Assembly (NCBI RefSeq): GCF_044810985.1 | Contig: NZ_CP085242.1 | Location: 2,666,001 to 2,730,000 of the forward strand | DNA from: Marinospirillum sp031581385 | Lineage (GTDB): Bacteria; Pseudomonadota; Gammaproteobacteria; Pseudomonadales; Halomonadaceae | Reading direction: 5' to 3' | Length of the DNA: 64,000 nucleotides | Shown: positions 1-7,215 of the stretch, one piece after another | How the letters are laid out: each line of letters opens with the position of its first letter | How positions within the stretch are numbered: the first letter of the stretch is position 1 | Notes under the pieces: model-generated | Told to the model about the DNA's origin: nothing | The model's database searches: none | Seen by the model: only the letters and a program-made list of their open reading frames with translations | Made by a program: the position numbers and the translations under genes

Positions 1-467
1 ATGCACCGGGCAGCGGGCTTTTGCCTCAGGCTGCAGCTGGCGGCAAATTCCTGTCCTATGCTGACCTGCGTGCCCAGCAGCCTCGTTATGACTACCGTGA
101 ACCGGAGCGGGAAATTGTTCTGCGTCTGACGGGCAATATGGAACGTTACATCTGGAGTATCAACGGCGTTAAATTTGAAGATGCCGAGCCGTTGCGCCTG
201 CAATATGGTGAGCGGGTCAAGATTCGTTTCATCAATGAAACCATGATGGCGCACCCCATGCACCTTCATGGCATGTGGTCTTTATTGAATGTGGGTGCCA
301 GGGGCGATAACCCCACCAAGCATGTCATCAGCGTTAATCCGAACACAGAAGTTGCCTTCGATGTGGAAGTGGATGAACCCGGTGAGTGGGCATTCCATTG
401 CCATATTTTTAACCATGCCAGCGCGGGCATGTTTTTGAAAGTCGTTGTTGAAGGAGGTGATGCATGA
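1..467 (+). CDS. copA: CopA-type multicopper oxidase, C-terminal part (5' truncated by window edge)
   Basis: Only the last ~155 codons are present; the frame is open to the window edge, so the true start lies upstream. The fragment is a C-terminal cupredoxin domain: HPMHLHG near 246-275 is the first His cluster, and HCHIFNHASAGMF near 395-435 gives the Cys-His trinuclear/type-1 copper ligands and the axial Met of a laccase-like oxidase. CopA/PcoA proteins of this family are periplasmic and oxidise Cu(I) to the less toxic Cu(II). The stop codon overlaps the start of copB by 4 bases (ATGA), so the two are translationally coupled as in known cop operons. I cannot check the N-terminal Tat signal or Met-rich middle. 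A generic laccase is the alternative, but the copB neighbour argues for CopA. Confidence 0.93.
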   Translation, partial: APGSGLLPQAAAGGKFLSYADLRAQQPRYDYREPEREIVLRLTGNMERYIWSINGVKFEDAEPLRLQYGERVKIRFINETMMAHPMHLHGMWSLLNVGARGDNPTKHVISVNPNTEVAFDVEVDEPGEWAFHCHIFNHASAGMFLKVVVEGGDA

Positions 468-1174
468 AGCCCTGGCACAAGATAGGTGGTCTTGTTTTGA
501 CGGGTTGGCTGCTTTCCAGCCCCGTGCAGGCCATGAGTGGTGGTCATTTCTGGGGTGTGTCTTTTGAAGAGCTGGAATACCGCACGGGTGATGAAGACTT
601 GCTGGCCTGGAAGGGCGATCTGTCCTATGGCAGCGATGAACTGACCTTTCGTTGGCAACCCAGCGGGGAATACGATCTGGAAGAAAGCCAGTTTTCTTCG
701 CTGCAGAATAACCTCCTGATTCAGAAACCGGTTTCAGATTTTTTTGATGTCAAGGCAGGTGTGCGTCTGGATACACCGGAAGGCGAGGATCGTTACTATG
801 CCATGTTCGGGGTAACGGGCCTGGCACCCCAGTGGATTGAGATGGATGCCAATCTTTACTGGAGTGATAACAACAAGGCTTCTGCTGATCTGGATCTGGA
901 ATATGAAATCCTGCTGACCAACTACTGGGTTCTCAGCGCAGCAATGGACGTTAAGGTGGGTTTCCACGAAGACTTGGAAATCGGCCAGGCCAAAGGTCTG
1001 AACGCGACTGAGCTGGGTTTCCGCCTTTCCCGTGACCTCCTGGGCCGCACTCTTTCACCCTATGTCGGCGTGGTCAACGAACGCCTTTACGGTGATCGCA
1101 AAGACTGGGCAGAAGCTGCAGGAAGCGAACCCAGTGAGTGGTTTGCAGTGATCGGCGCTCGTTTAATGTTCTGA
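464..1174 (+). CDS. copB: CopB copper resistance outer-membrane protein
   Basis: 236 residues with an N-terminal signal peptide (hydrophobic stretch ~8-23, cleavage after PVQA). The mature part has the CopB pattern: an opening motif FEELEYRTGD, alternating aromatic/polar beta strands and a C-terminal Phe typical of outer-membrane barrels (ends in ARLMF). CopB/PcoB proteins act with the multicopper oxidase CopA in periplasmic copper sequestration or export. The family often carries a long Met/His-rich N-terminal insert; this copy is short and lacks it, so it is a minimal CopB. The gene overlaps copA by 4 bases and is followed by a strong terminator, so it ends the operon. Confidence 0.93.
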   Translation: MKPWHKIGGLVLTGWLLSSPVQAMSGGHFWGVSFEELEYRTGDEDLLAWKGDLSYGSDELTFRWQPSGEYDLEESQFSSLQNNLLIQKPVSDFFDVKAGVRLDTPEGEDRYYAMFGVTGLAPQWIEMDANLYWSDNNKASADLDLEYEILLTNYWVLSAAMDVKVGFHEDLEIGQAKGLNATELGFRLSRDLLGRTLSPYVGVVNERLYGDRKDWAEAAGSEPSEWFAVIGARLMF

Positions 1175-1199
1175 TGGCAAGCCGCTGGGTAAAAACAGG

Positions 1200-1229
1200 G
1201 AAGAGCCTGAATTTTCAGGCTCTTCTTTG
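1200..1229 (+). terminator. Rho-independent terminator after copB
   Basis: A perfect 10-bp hairpin (arms 1201-1210 and 1215-1224, extended by one G-C pair, 4-base loop) is followed by a short T-rich run. It lies 25 bases after the copB stop and separates the copAB unit from the thioredoxin-like gene. Confidence 0.85.
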
Positions 1230-1280
1230 ATATATTAAGCCGTATCTTTTTGGCTTTAATACTAAGGCTCAGAGGTTGCC

Positions 1281-1619
1281 ATGCCAGTAATGCAAGAATT
1301 GATTTCCACTGCCGAGTGGGATCAAGCTTTAAGTCAGCACAAGGCATTCTTGGTGTTGTTTGGCGGTAAACAGTGTGGTGTTTGCCAGGTTATCAAACCT
1401 CAACTGGAAGCCGTCTTTTCCGAACGTTTCCCGAAAATGAAGCTCATCTATATTGACTGCCAAACCAAGGGCGCTCAGTTATGTGCAGGCCGTGGCATTT
1501 TTTCCTTACCGGTGGTTCAGCTGTATTTTGACGGCAAACTTTTTAATGAGTTTGTCAGAGCCTTTTCGATACAAGTTGTTGCAGAAGCTGCTGCTCGCCC
1601 TTACCAGCTTCAACGCTGA
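1281..1619 (+). CDS. Small thioredoxin-fold protein (CGVC active site)
   Basis: 112 residues forming one thioredoxin fold without a signal peptide, so probably cytoplasmic. The active site is C32-G-V-C35 after the FGGKQ strand end, and the cis-proline region is seen as SLPVVQLYF near residues 74-82. YIDCQTKG near 55 carries an additional Cys. It is most like the thioredoxin-family proteins found beside metal and oxidative stress genes. A GAGG ribosome site precedes the ATG. It has its own unit after the copB terminator and ends tail-to-tail with the Met/Gln-rich gene. The substrate is unknown; a link to disulfide stress caused by copper is inferred from position only. Confidence 0.85.
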   Translation: MPVMQELISTAEWDQALSQHKAFLVLFGGKQCGVCQVIKPQLEAVFSERFPKMKLIYIDCQTKGAQLCAGRGIFSLPVVQLYFDGKLFNEFVRAFSIQVVAEAAARPYQLQR

Positions 1620-1642
1620 GCAGTTCAAGAAGGATCAGGTTT

Positions 1643-2086
1643 TTACTGATTTTCAAGTTGCTGCTGGCGCTGAATCAATTGATCCATCATTAGCTGCATT
1701 TGATCCAGGCGTTCATGTAATTCCTGAATATTCTGATCACCAGAGGAAGCTGTATCTCTGTTTTTTGCTGATTGAGGGCTGTTCATCATGCCCTGGCCTC
1801 CCCGACCTCGGTGTGAGCCTCTTAGCCCCTCATGCATCAAGCCCATTTGCTCTTGCATCACCTCCCAGTGTTCTTGCATGAGTTGCTGTCGCTCATCGGG
1901 CGAGCTTGCCTTTCCGGCACGCTGCATCATTTCATCCATACGTGACCAGTTCTGCTGCATCTGTTCTTGATTCATCATCATGCCAGGCTGTTGGCCCTGG
2001 GAGCGATTCTGATCACTCTGGGCAAAGGCCCACGCAGGAAAGGTGATCAAGGCAATAACGACTGTGAGCTTTTTTATTGAAAGCAT
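1643..2086 (-). CDS. Met/Gln-rich secreted protein of unknown function
   Basis: 147 residues with a clear signal peptide (hydrophobic 8-22, cleavage after AWAFA), so periplasmic. The mature chain is highly polar and low in complexity. It contains GMMMNQEQMQQ and several MxxM spacings (EQMGLMHEG, MQLMMDQL) and ends in a predicted helix of Gln and Leu. Methionine clusters of this type bind Cu(I) in proteins such as CopC, PcoE and CusF, which makes periplasmic copper buffering plausible, although no known domain is recognisable. AGGAG lies 8 bases before the ATG. It is divergent from the copper operon starting at 2323 and could share its regulatory region. Confidence 0.75.
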   Translation of the reverse strand: MLSIKKLTVVIALITFPAWAFAQSDQNRSQGQQPGMMMNQEQMQQNWSRMDEMMQRAGKASSPDERQQLMQEHWEVMQEQMGLMHEGLRGSHRGRGGQGMMNSPQSAKNRDTASSGDQNIQELHERLDQMQLMMDQLIQRQQQLENQ

Positions 2087-2322
2087 ATTCCCGACTCCTG
2101 AAAAATGAACTTTCGCTGAAGCCTAGTACAGAAAAAAAGCTACAGCCATCCAATGGCACTCTTTTTAAGAGCCAGTGTGCGATGCTACTTGAATGGCCGA
2201 CGAGAGGCGTGGCATGTCTGCGTAGGCGGCGTGCTCGCTTATCTGCAATAACACCTTTCAGCCTCAATTCAGGTTGGGGTGCTGTGATGAAAATGAAATA
2301 ACCGGCCAGGAGGTATTATTCC
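2087..2322. promoter_or_regulatory. Divergent intergenic region of the copper island
   Basis: This 236-base gap separates the minus-strand Met-rich gene from the plus-strand operon and must hold both promoters. A strong Shine-Dalgarno (AGGAGG) sits at the right end before the 2323 start. I found no convincing CueR- or CopR-type palindrome by eye. Short open frames here have no ribosome site or recognisable product. Confidence 0.5.
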
Positions 2323-2679
2323 ATGACTGAATCACATAAAGGCACCATCCAGAAGGGCTTTCTGCTGCGCAGGAAACTGCCGATTGAAGGGCTTGATGAG
2401 AGGCAGTGGAAAGATTTTGTTCAGGAGCTCAACCATCTTCCTTATGTTGACTTTGCCGAACACAAACCAACAAACAAGCTGGATGTAATCTATGATGGTA
2501 GTCATTGGTCCATAGATGAGCTACTGGAATTGCTCAAGACCCACGGTGGCCACGTTAAATCCGGTTGGTGGATCCGAAAGAAGCTGTCCTGGTATCAGTT
2601 TACGGATGAAAACGTTAGGGCCAATGCCAGGCATGAGCCGTTTTGCTGCTCAAAAATTCCGCCGATGAAGCGCAAGTAA
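2323..2679 (+). CDS. Small protein with an HMA-like fold lacking the CxxC metal loop
   Basis: 118 residues, no signal peptide. Residues ~17-80 follow the beta-alpha-beta-beta-alpha-beta rhythm of heavy-metal-associated (HMA) domains: LPIEGLDERQW (strand and loop), FVQELNHLPYVDFAEH (helix then LPxV turn), LDVIYDGSHWS (strand) and IDELLELLKTHGGHV (helix and GG turn). The GMxCxxC loop of classical HMA domains is replaced by GLDERQW, so the usual copper ligands are absent. The C-terminal tail has a Cys pair (EPFCCSK) and several His. It lies 11 bases upstream of the APC permease and is probably the first gene of the copper operon. The fold is inferred from pattern, not from a search; a role as partner or sensor for the permease or ATPase is speculation. 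Confidence 0.7.
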   Translation: MTESHKGTIQKGFLLRRKLPIEGLDERQWKDFVQELNHLPYVDFAEHKPTNKLDVIYDGSHWSIDELLELLKTHGGHVKSGWWIRKKLSWYQFTDENVRANARHEPFCCSKIPPMKRK

Positions 2680-2690
2680 CGGGAGATTGA

Positions 2691-4046
2691 ATGAGCGAGG
2701 GCCAGGATAGAAGCACTAAGTATCAGAAGGGCAGTCTCACTTTGCCCGGAACCGTAATGCTGGGCACCGGCGTCATGATTGGTGCCGGTATTTTTGCACT
2801 GACTGGGCAAATGGCGCAGATGACGGGTGTATTGTTCCCACTGGCATTTCTGGCTGCTGCGGTGATTGTCAGCTTCAGCGCCTATTCCTACATCAAGATA
2901 TCCAATGCTTACCCGTCAGCCGGTGGCATCGGCATGTATCTGCACAAAGCCTACGGGAACCGGCTGCCGACGGCTTTCAATGCCTTGCTGATGTATTTTT
3001 CCATGGTGATTGCCCAGAGTTTTCTGGCCCGCACCTTCGGCTCTTACACCATGCAACTTTTTGGTGGCGACCAAAGTGGTTACATGGTGCCTCTTCTGGG
3101 TGTCTTCCTTATCCTGGCCGCTTTTCTGGTCAACCTGTTGGGTAATCGAATGATTCAGGGTGTGGCCTCTTTTATAGGCATCCTGAAAATCGCGGGTATT
3201 GTGGTCTTCGGGGTTGTGGGTGTCTGGGTCGCTGACAGCATTTCAGTCGACTTCTCAAGCCCCGGAGAGGCTGGAACTGTGGGCAACTTTCTGGGTGCCA
3301 CGGCACTGGGTATTCTGGCCTTCAAGGGCTTCACCACGATTACCAACAGTGGTTCGGAAGTGAAAGACCCCAAACGCAACGTGGGGCGCGCCATCGTTAT
3401 TTCCATTGCGGCCTGTGTGGTGATCTATACGCTGGTTGGTTTTGCCGTGGCGAGCAATCTATCCCTGGCTGAAATTATCAAGACTCAGGATTATTCCCTT
3501 GCTGCTGCTGCACGTCCAGCACTGGGGGAGTACGCCGTCTGGTTTACGATTGTCCTTGCCATGATGGCCACTGCAGGCGGTATTCTGGCCAGCATCTTTG
3601 CTGTTTCACGCATGCTGGCGATGCTGACCGAGATGAAACTGGTTCCCCACAGGCATTTCGGCATGCCCGGCAGCATCCAGAAGCACACCCTGGTCTACAC
3701 TGTGGTTCTGGGTTTGATTCTGACGGCTTTCTTTGACCTTTCCAGGATTGCCGCGCTGGGTATTGTGTTTTACCTGATTATGGATATTGCCATCCACTGG
3801 GGTGTGCTGCGCTATCTGCGCAAGGACATCAAGGCTAATGTCTGGGTGCCTGGGATCGCTATTCTGCTGGACTTGCTCGCGCTTGGAGGTTTTGTCTGGG
3901 TCAAATTAAATACGGATGCTTTTGTCATTGGCGTAGCGGTAGTTGGGATGCTGGTGATCGCAATTGCCGAACAAATTTTTCTGAAGAGAACGGCGGGAAT
4001 AGAACCGCCTGATGGTGGATCTCATCATGAGCACCACCATCACTAA
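2691..4046 (+). CDS. APC-superfamily permease with His-rich C-terminus
   Basis: 451 residues with about 12 transmembrane segments. The N-terminal MLGTGVMIGAGIFAL is the substrate-binding unwound helix motif of APC amino acid/polyamine permeases, and GFTTITNSGSEVKDPKRN near 210 is the conserved loop after TM6. The C-terminus ends in a His cluster (GGSHHEHHHH), unusual for an amino acid permease and suggestive of metal binding or metal sensing. The gene sits between an HMA-like protein and a copper ATPase, with spacings of 11 and 27 bases. Substrate cannot be read from sequence; an amino acid that chelates copper, or the metal-ligand complex itself, would fit the context. Confidence 0.88.
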   Translation: MSEGQDRSTKYQKGSLTLPGTVMLGTGVMIGAGIFALTGQMAQMTGVLFPLAFLAAAVIVSFSAYSYIKISNAYPSAGGIGMYLHKAYGNRLPTAFNALLMYFSMVIAQSFLARTFGSYTMQLFGGDQSGYMVPLLGVFLILAAFLVNLLGNRMIQGVASFIGILKIAGIVVFGVVGVWVADSISVDFSSPGEAGTVGNFLGATALGILAFKGFTTITNSGSEVKDPKRNVGRAIVISIAACVVIYTLVGFAVASNLSLAEIIKTQDYSLAAAARPALGEYAVWFTIVLAMMATAGGILASIFAVSRMLAMLTEMKLVPHRHFGMPGSIQKHTLVYTVVLGLILTAFFDLSRIAALGIVFYLIMDIAIHWGVLRYLRKDIKANVWVPGIAILLDLLALGGFVWVKLNTDAFVIGVAVVGMLVIAIAEQIFLKRTAGIEPPDGGSHHEHHHH

Positions 4047-4073
4047 ACATTTATTCCAACGGAGGTTCCTACT

Positions 4074-4301
4074 ATGGGTGAGGCACAAATGTACGGTAAT
4101 ACCATGTGGGCGGGGCACTGGCTATGGATGTTGGTCTTTGCTCTGATTGCAGTCATCCCGGCCTGGCGTATTTGCCAGCGTGCCGGGTATCCGGGCTGGT
4201 TGGGTATTTTGATTTTGGTTCCCCTCCTTAATCTGGGGTTGCTTTATTTCCTTGCTTTTGCCAAGTGGCCGGTAGACAAGAAAGGAGACCTTAATGGCTG
4301 A
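4074..4301 (+). CDS. Small two-helix inner-membrane protein in the copper operon
   Basis: 75 residues with two hydrophobic helices (about 15-30 and 40-62) joined by a short basic loop RICQRAGYPG, and a charged C-terminus DKKGDLNG. The arrangement W-RICQRAGYPGWLGIL resembles small bacterial membrane proteins (DUF805-like) of unknown function. A good GGAGG site precedes the ATG. Its last 8 bases overlap the copper ATPase start, indicating coupled translation and suggesting an accessory subunit role for the pump. No metal ligands stand out apart from Met and His in the first 16 residues (MYGNTMWAGHW). Confidence 0.75.
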   Translation: MGEAQMYGNTMWAGHWLWMLVFALIAVIPAWRICQRAGYPGWLGILILVPLLNLGLLYFLAFAKWPVDKKGDLNG

Positions 4302-6675
4302 ACACCAGCATAAGCATCACCACGATCATCACGAACATCATCACGATCACTCTCATGATGCCGATTCCGGCGAGCACAGCGTCAAGGACCCGGTTTGTGG
4401 CATGTCGGTGGATCCGCATACAGCGGAACATCGCAGCCAGCATCAGGGCAAGACCTGGTACTTCTGTTCTTCAGGTTGTCAGTCCAAGTTTGAAAAAGAC
4501 CCTGAACACTACCTGGATGAACAGCAGAAACAGGAAAAGCCGGTTCCTCCAGGGGCTGTTTATACCTGCCCCATGCACCCGGAAATCCGCCGGGAAGAAC
4601 CGGGGGATTGTCCTATCTGTGGTATGGCTCTGGAACCGGAAGAAGTCAGTCTGGATGACGGCCCCTCGGCAGAACTCAAGGATATGACGTTGCGCTTCTG
4701 GGTGGGTCTGGTGCTGGCGCTGCCGGTGTTTCTGCTGGAAATGGGTGGGCATCTTTTCAATGTCGATCATCTTCTGGCTCCCCAGACCTCCAACTGGATT
4801 CAACTGGTGCTGGCCACACCCGTGGTTGCCTGGTGCGGCTGGCCCTTTTTTGTACGTGGCTGGAAGTCCATTGTTAACCGTAACCTCAACATGTTCACAC
4901 TGATTGCCATCGGCACCGGGGTGGCGCTGGTTTACAGTCTGGTGGCGACACTGGCTCCCCAGATTTTCCCCGGAGCTTTCCGTCAGGAAGATGGCTCGGT
5001 TGCCGTGTATTTTGAAGCGGCAGCCGTGATCGTGGTGTTGGTGCTGTTAGGGCAGGTGCTGGAATTACGAGCCAGAGAAAAAACCTCCGGGGCCATCAAG
5101 GCGCTGCTGGATCTGGCCCCTGCGACGGCGCGCAAGCTGGATGATGAAGGTGGCGAGTCCGATGTAGGTTTGGAGGAGGTCAAGGTGGGCGACCGTCTTC
5201 GGGTGCGCCCCGGCGACAAGGTGCCGCTGGATGGCGAGGTGCTGGAAGGCAGTTCCAATATTGATGAGTCCATGGTGACGGGTGAACCTCTGGCCGTGGG
5301 CAAAAAGGCAGGTGATCAGGTAATCGGGGGCAGCATCAACCAGCAGGGCAGCTTTATCATGCGGGCCGACAAGGTAGGCCGGGATACCATGCTTTCGCAG
5401 ATCGTGCAGATGGTGGCCAGTGCCCAGCGCAGTCGTGCCCCGATCCAGGGGCTGGCAGACAAAGTATCGAGCTACTTTGTACCTGCGGTGATTGCCGTCT
5501 CGATTGTCGCCTTTATTGTCTGGTCTGTTTTTGGGCCAACACCGCCCATGGCTTTCGGTCTGATCGCCGCCGTCAGTGTCTTGATCATTGCCTGTCCCTG
5601 TGCCCTGGGCCTAGCCACCCCCATGTCGATCATGGTGGGGGTGGGTCGCGGTGCGCAAAGCGGCGTACTGATCCGGGATGCTGAAGCGCTGGAGCGCATG
5701 GAAAAGGTGGACACTCTGGTCGTGGATAAAACCGGCACTCTCACCGAGGGTAAGCCTCAGGTCACCAGGCTGGTTCCTGCCGAGGGGTTCAGCGACCAAG
5801 ACCTGATGCACTTTGCGGCTGGCCTGGAAAGAGGCAGTGAGCACCCGCTGGCTCAGGCCATACTGGATAAGGCCAAAGAAATGGAGCTGAAGCTGCCGGA
5901 GGCTGAAGACTTTGATTCCCCCAACGGCAAAGGGGTGACCGGCAAGATTGAGGGCAAACAGGTGCTGCTGGGCAATCGCATGCTGATGGAGTCCGAAAAC
6001 GTTCCTACTGCTGATTTTGAAGAGGAAGCCGACCAGCTTCGCAAGGATGGGGCAACCGTGATTTTTGCAGCCCTGGAGGGCAAAATCTGCGGTTTGCTTG
6101 CCATTGCCGATCCCATTAAGGAAACCACGAAAGCCGCCATTTCTGCCCTGCAGAAAGATGGTATCCGGGTGGTGATGCTGACGGGCGACAACCGTACCTC
6201 AGCCGAAGCGGTGGCTCGCAAGCTGCACATTGATGAGGTGGAAGCGGAAATCCTGCCGGAAGACAAGGGTAAAATCGTTCAGCGCCTGAAAGATGAAGGG
6301 CGTGTGGTGGTCATGGCCGGGGATGGTGTTAACGATGCCCCTGCTTTGGCAACCGCCGATGTGGGTATTGCCATGGGCGGTGGTACTGATGTTGCCATCG
6401 AAAGTGCCGGAGTCACCCTGTTGCGGGGCGATTTGATGGGCATTGTCGAAGCCCGGCAGCTGTCTCTGGCGACCATGCGCAATATCCGCCAGAACCTGTT
6501 TTTTGCCTTTGTTTACAACTCAGCCGGGGTTCCCATTGCCGCAGGCGTACTTTATCCATTTTTCGGCATTCTGCTGTCGCCCATCTTTGCGGCAGCAGCC
6601 ATGTCGTTATCTTCGGTTAGCGTCATCACCAACGCCCTGCGTTTGAGGATGATCAAGCTGGGAAAAGACAGCTGA
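4294..6675 (+). CDS. copA: Cu(I)-exporting P1B-type ATPase with His-rich, YHS and heavy-metal-binding N-terminal domains
   Basis: 793 residues. In order: a His-rich tail (residues 3-28), a YHS domain (~30-74, with DPVCGM and YFCSSGC), a heavy-metal-binding domain (CPMHPEI near 92 and CPICGMALEP near 106), eight membrane helices, the actuator TGEP, the membrane metal site CPC at 434-436, the phosphorylation site DKTGTLTEG near 478, SEHP in the nucleotide domain and GDGVNDAPAL. CPC with this topology means Cu(I)/Ag(I) export to the periplasm, which would feed the CopA oxidase. The N-terminus has YHS plus CPMHP modules instead of GMTCxxC HMA domains. It overlaps the upstream 75-aa gene by 8 bases and is followed after 15 bases by a helical gene. 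The symbol is shared with the multicopper oxidase by convention. Confidence 0.96.
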   Translation: MAEHQHKHHHDHHEHHHDHSHDADSGEHSVKDPVCGMSVDPHTAEHRSQHQGKTWYFCSSGCQSKFEKDPEHYLDEQQKQEKPVPPGAVYTCPMHPEIRREEPGDCPICGMALEPEEVSLDDGPSAELKDMTLRFWVGLVLALPVFLLEMGGHLFNVDHLLAPQTSNWIQLVLATPVVAWCGWPFFVRGWKSIVNRNLNMFTLIAIGTGVALVYSLVATLAPQIFPGAFRQEDGSVAVYFEAAAVIVVLVLLGQVLELRAREKTSGAIKALLDLAPATARKLDDEGGESDVGLEEVKVGDRLRVRPGDKVPLDGEVLEGSSNIDESMVTGEPLAVGKKAGDQVIGGSINQQGSFIMRADKVGRDTMLSQIVQMVASAQRSRAPIQGLADKVSSYFVPAVIAVSIVAFIVWSVFGPTPPMAFGLIAAVSVLIIACPCALGLATPMSIMVGVGRGAQSGVLIRDAEALERMEKVDTLVVDKTGTLTEGKPQVTRLVPAEGFSDQDLMHFAAGLERGSEHPLAQAILDKAKEMELKLPEAEDFDSPNGKGVTGKIEGKQVLLGNRMLMESENVPTADFEEEADQLRKDGATVIFAALEGKICGLLAIADPIKETTKAAISALQKDGIRVVMLTGDNRTSAEAVARKLHIDEVEAEILPEDKGKIVQRLKDEGRVVVMAGDGVNDAPALATADVGIAMGGGTDVAIESAGVTLLRGDLMGIVEARQLSLATMRNIRQNLFFAFVYNSAGVPIAAGVLYPFFGILLSPIFAAAAMSLSSVSVITNALRLRMIKLGKDS

Positions 6676-6690
6676 GAGGAGAAGTTGATT

Positions 6691-7149
6691 ATGCAAATTA
6701 AAACCTTTGCCGATCTTATTGATTGGACCCGAGCCTTGCACGCGAAGCTGGAAAAATGCCTGGCTCATTGTTCTTCGCTCCATCATGACGAGCGTGCGAC
6801 ATTATTGCTTGAATATCTGGCATCCCATGAAAATGAAATGGAGAAAATGGTGGCGGGGTTTGAGCAGCAAGCTGATCCCAAAGCTGCCCATACCTATATC
6901 TACGATTATATGCCGCACAACCCGGTTACCTCACACCTGGATTGTGATGATCATTACGCCAAACTGGATTACCATGAGATTCTTTCTGAAGTTGTTGATT
7001 TTCATGAGCAAATTATAAGTCTGTATCAAACCCTGGTGGCCAGGGCGGATATACCCGAGGCCACTGAACTGTTGCAATCTTTGCTGGATATGGAAGAGCA
7101 TGAGACGAAACGCCTGGTTCGCCAGACGGAACGGATGGATGATCTGTAA
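6691..7149 (+). CDS. Helical E/H-rich protein of unknown function closing the copper operon
   Basis: 152 residues from the ATG at 6691; an in-frame TTG at 6685 is only 3 bases after AGGAG, so the ATG with 9-base spacing is preferred. The protein is almost entirely alpha-helical and rich in Glu and His: KCLAHCSSLHHDE near 22-34, EYLASHENEMEKM near 47-59, HLDCDDHYAKLDYHE near 88-102 and LDMEEHETKR near 135-144. ExxH-like spacing on several helices resembles ferritin-like or rubrerythrin-like four-helix metal sites, but the canonical di-iron motif set is not complete. No signal peptide. It lies 15 bases after the copper ATPase and before a terminator, so it is the last operon gene. A cytoplasmic metal-binding or stress role is inferred. 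Confidence 0.75.
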   Translation: MQIKTFADLIDWTRALHAKLEKCLAHCSSLHHDERATLLLEYLASHENEMEKMVAGFEQQADPKAAHTYIYDYMPHNPVTSHLDCDDHYAKLDYHEILSEVVDFHEQIISLYQTLVARADIPEATELLQSLLDMEEHETKRLVRQTERMDDL

Positions 7150-7169
7150 GAGATGACCGAAAGATAGAA

Positions 7170-7211
7170 CCCCCAAGCCCACCCTGGTACTCAAGGCGGG
7201 CTGGGGGTTTT
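7170..7211 (+). terminator. Terminator of the copper ATPase operon
   Basis: A G/C-rich hairpin (left arm 7170-7180, right arm 7198-7207, one bulge) is followed by four T residues. It falls between the convergent helical gene and the copper receptor gene and may serve both strands, though the T-run fits the plus strand. Confidence 0.8.
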
Positions 7212-7215
7212 CAGT

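Noticed and set aside
2013..2301. Short open frames on both strands between the Met-rich gene and the copper operon
   Set aside because: No ribosome binding site and no recognisable product; the segment is better explained as a divergent promoter region.
5472..6482. Several Ser/Arg-rich minus-strand frames opposite the copper ATPase
   Set aside because: They are low-complexity antisense shadows of a certain gene with no ribosome sites.
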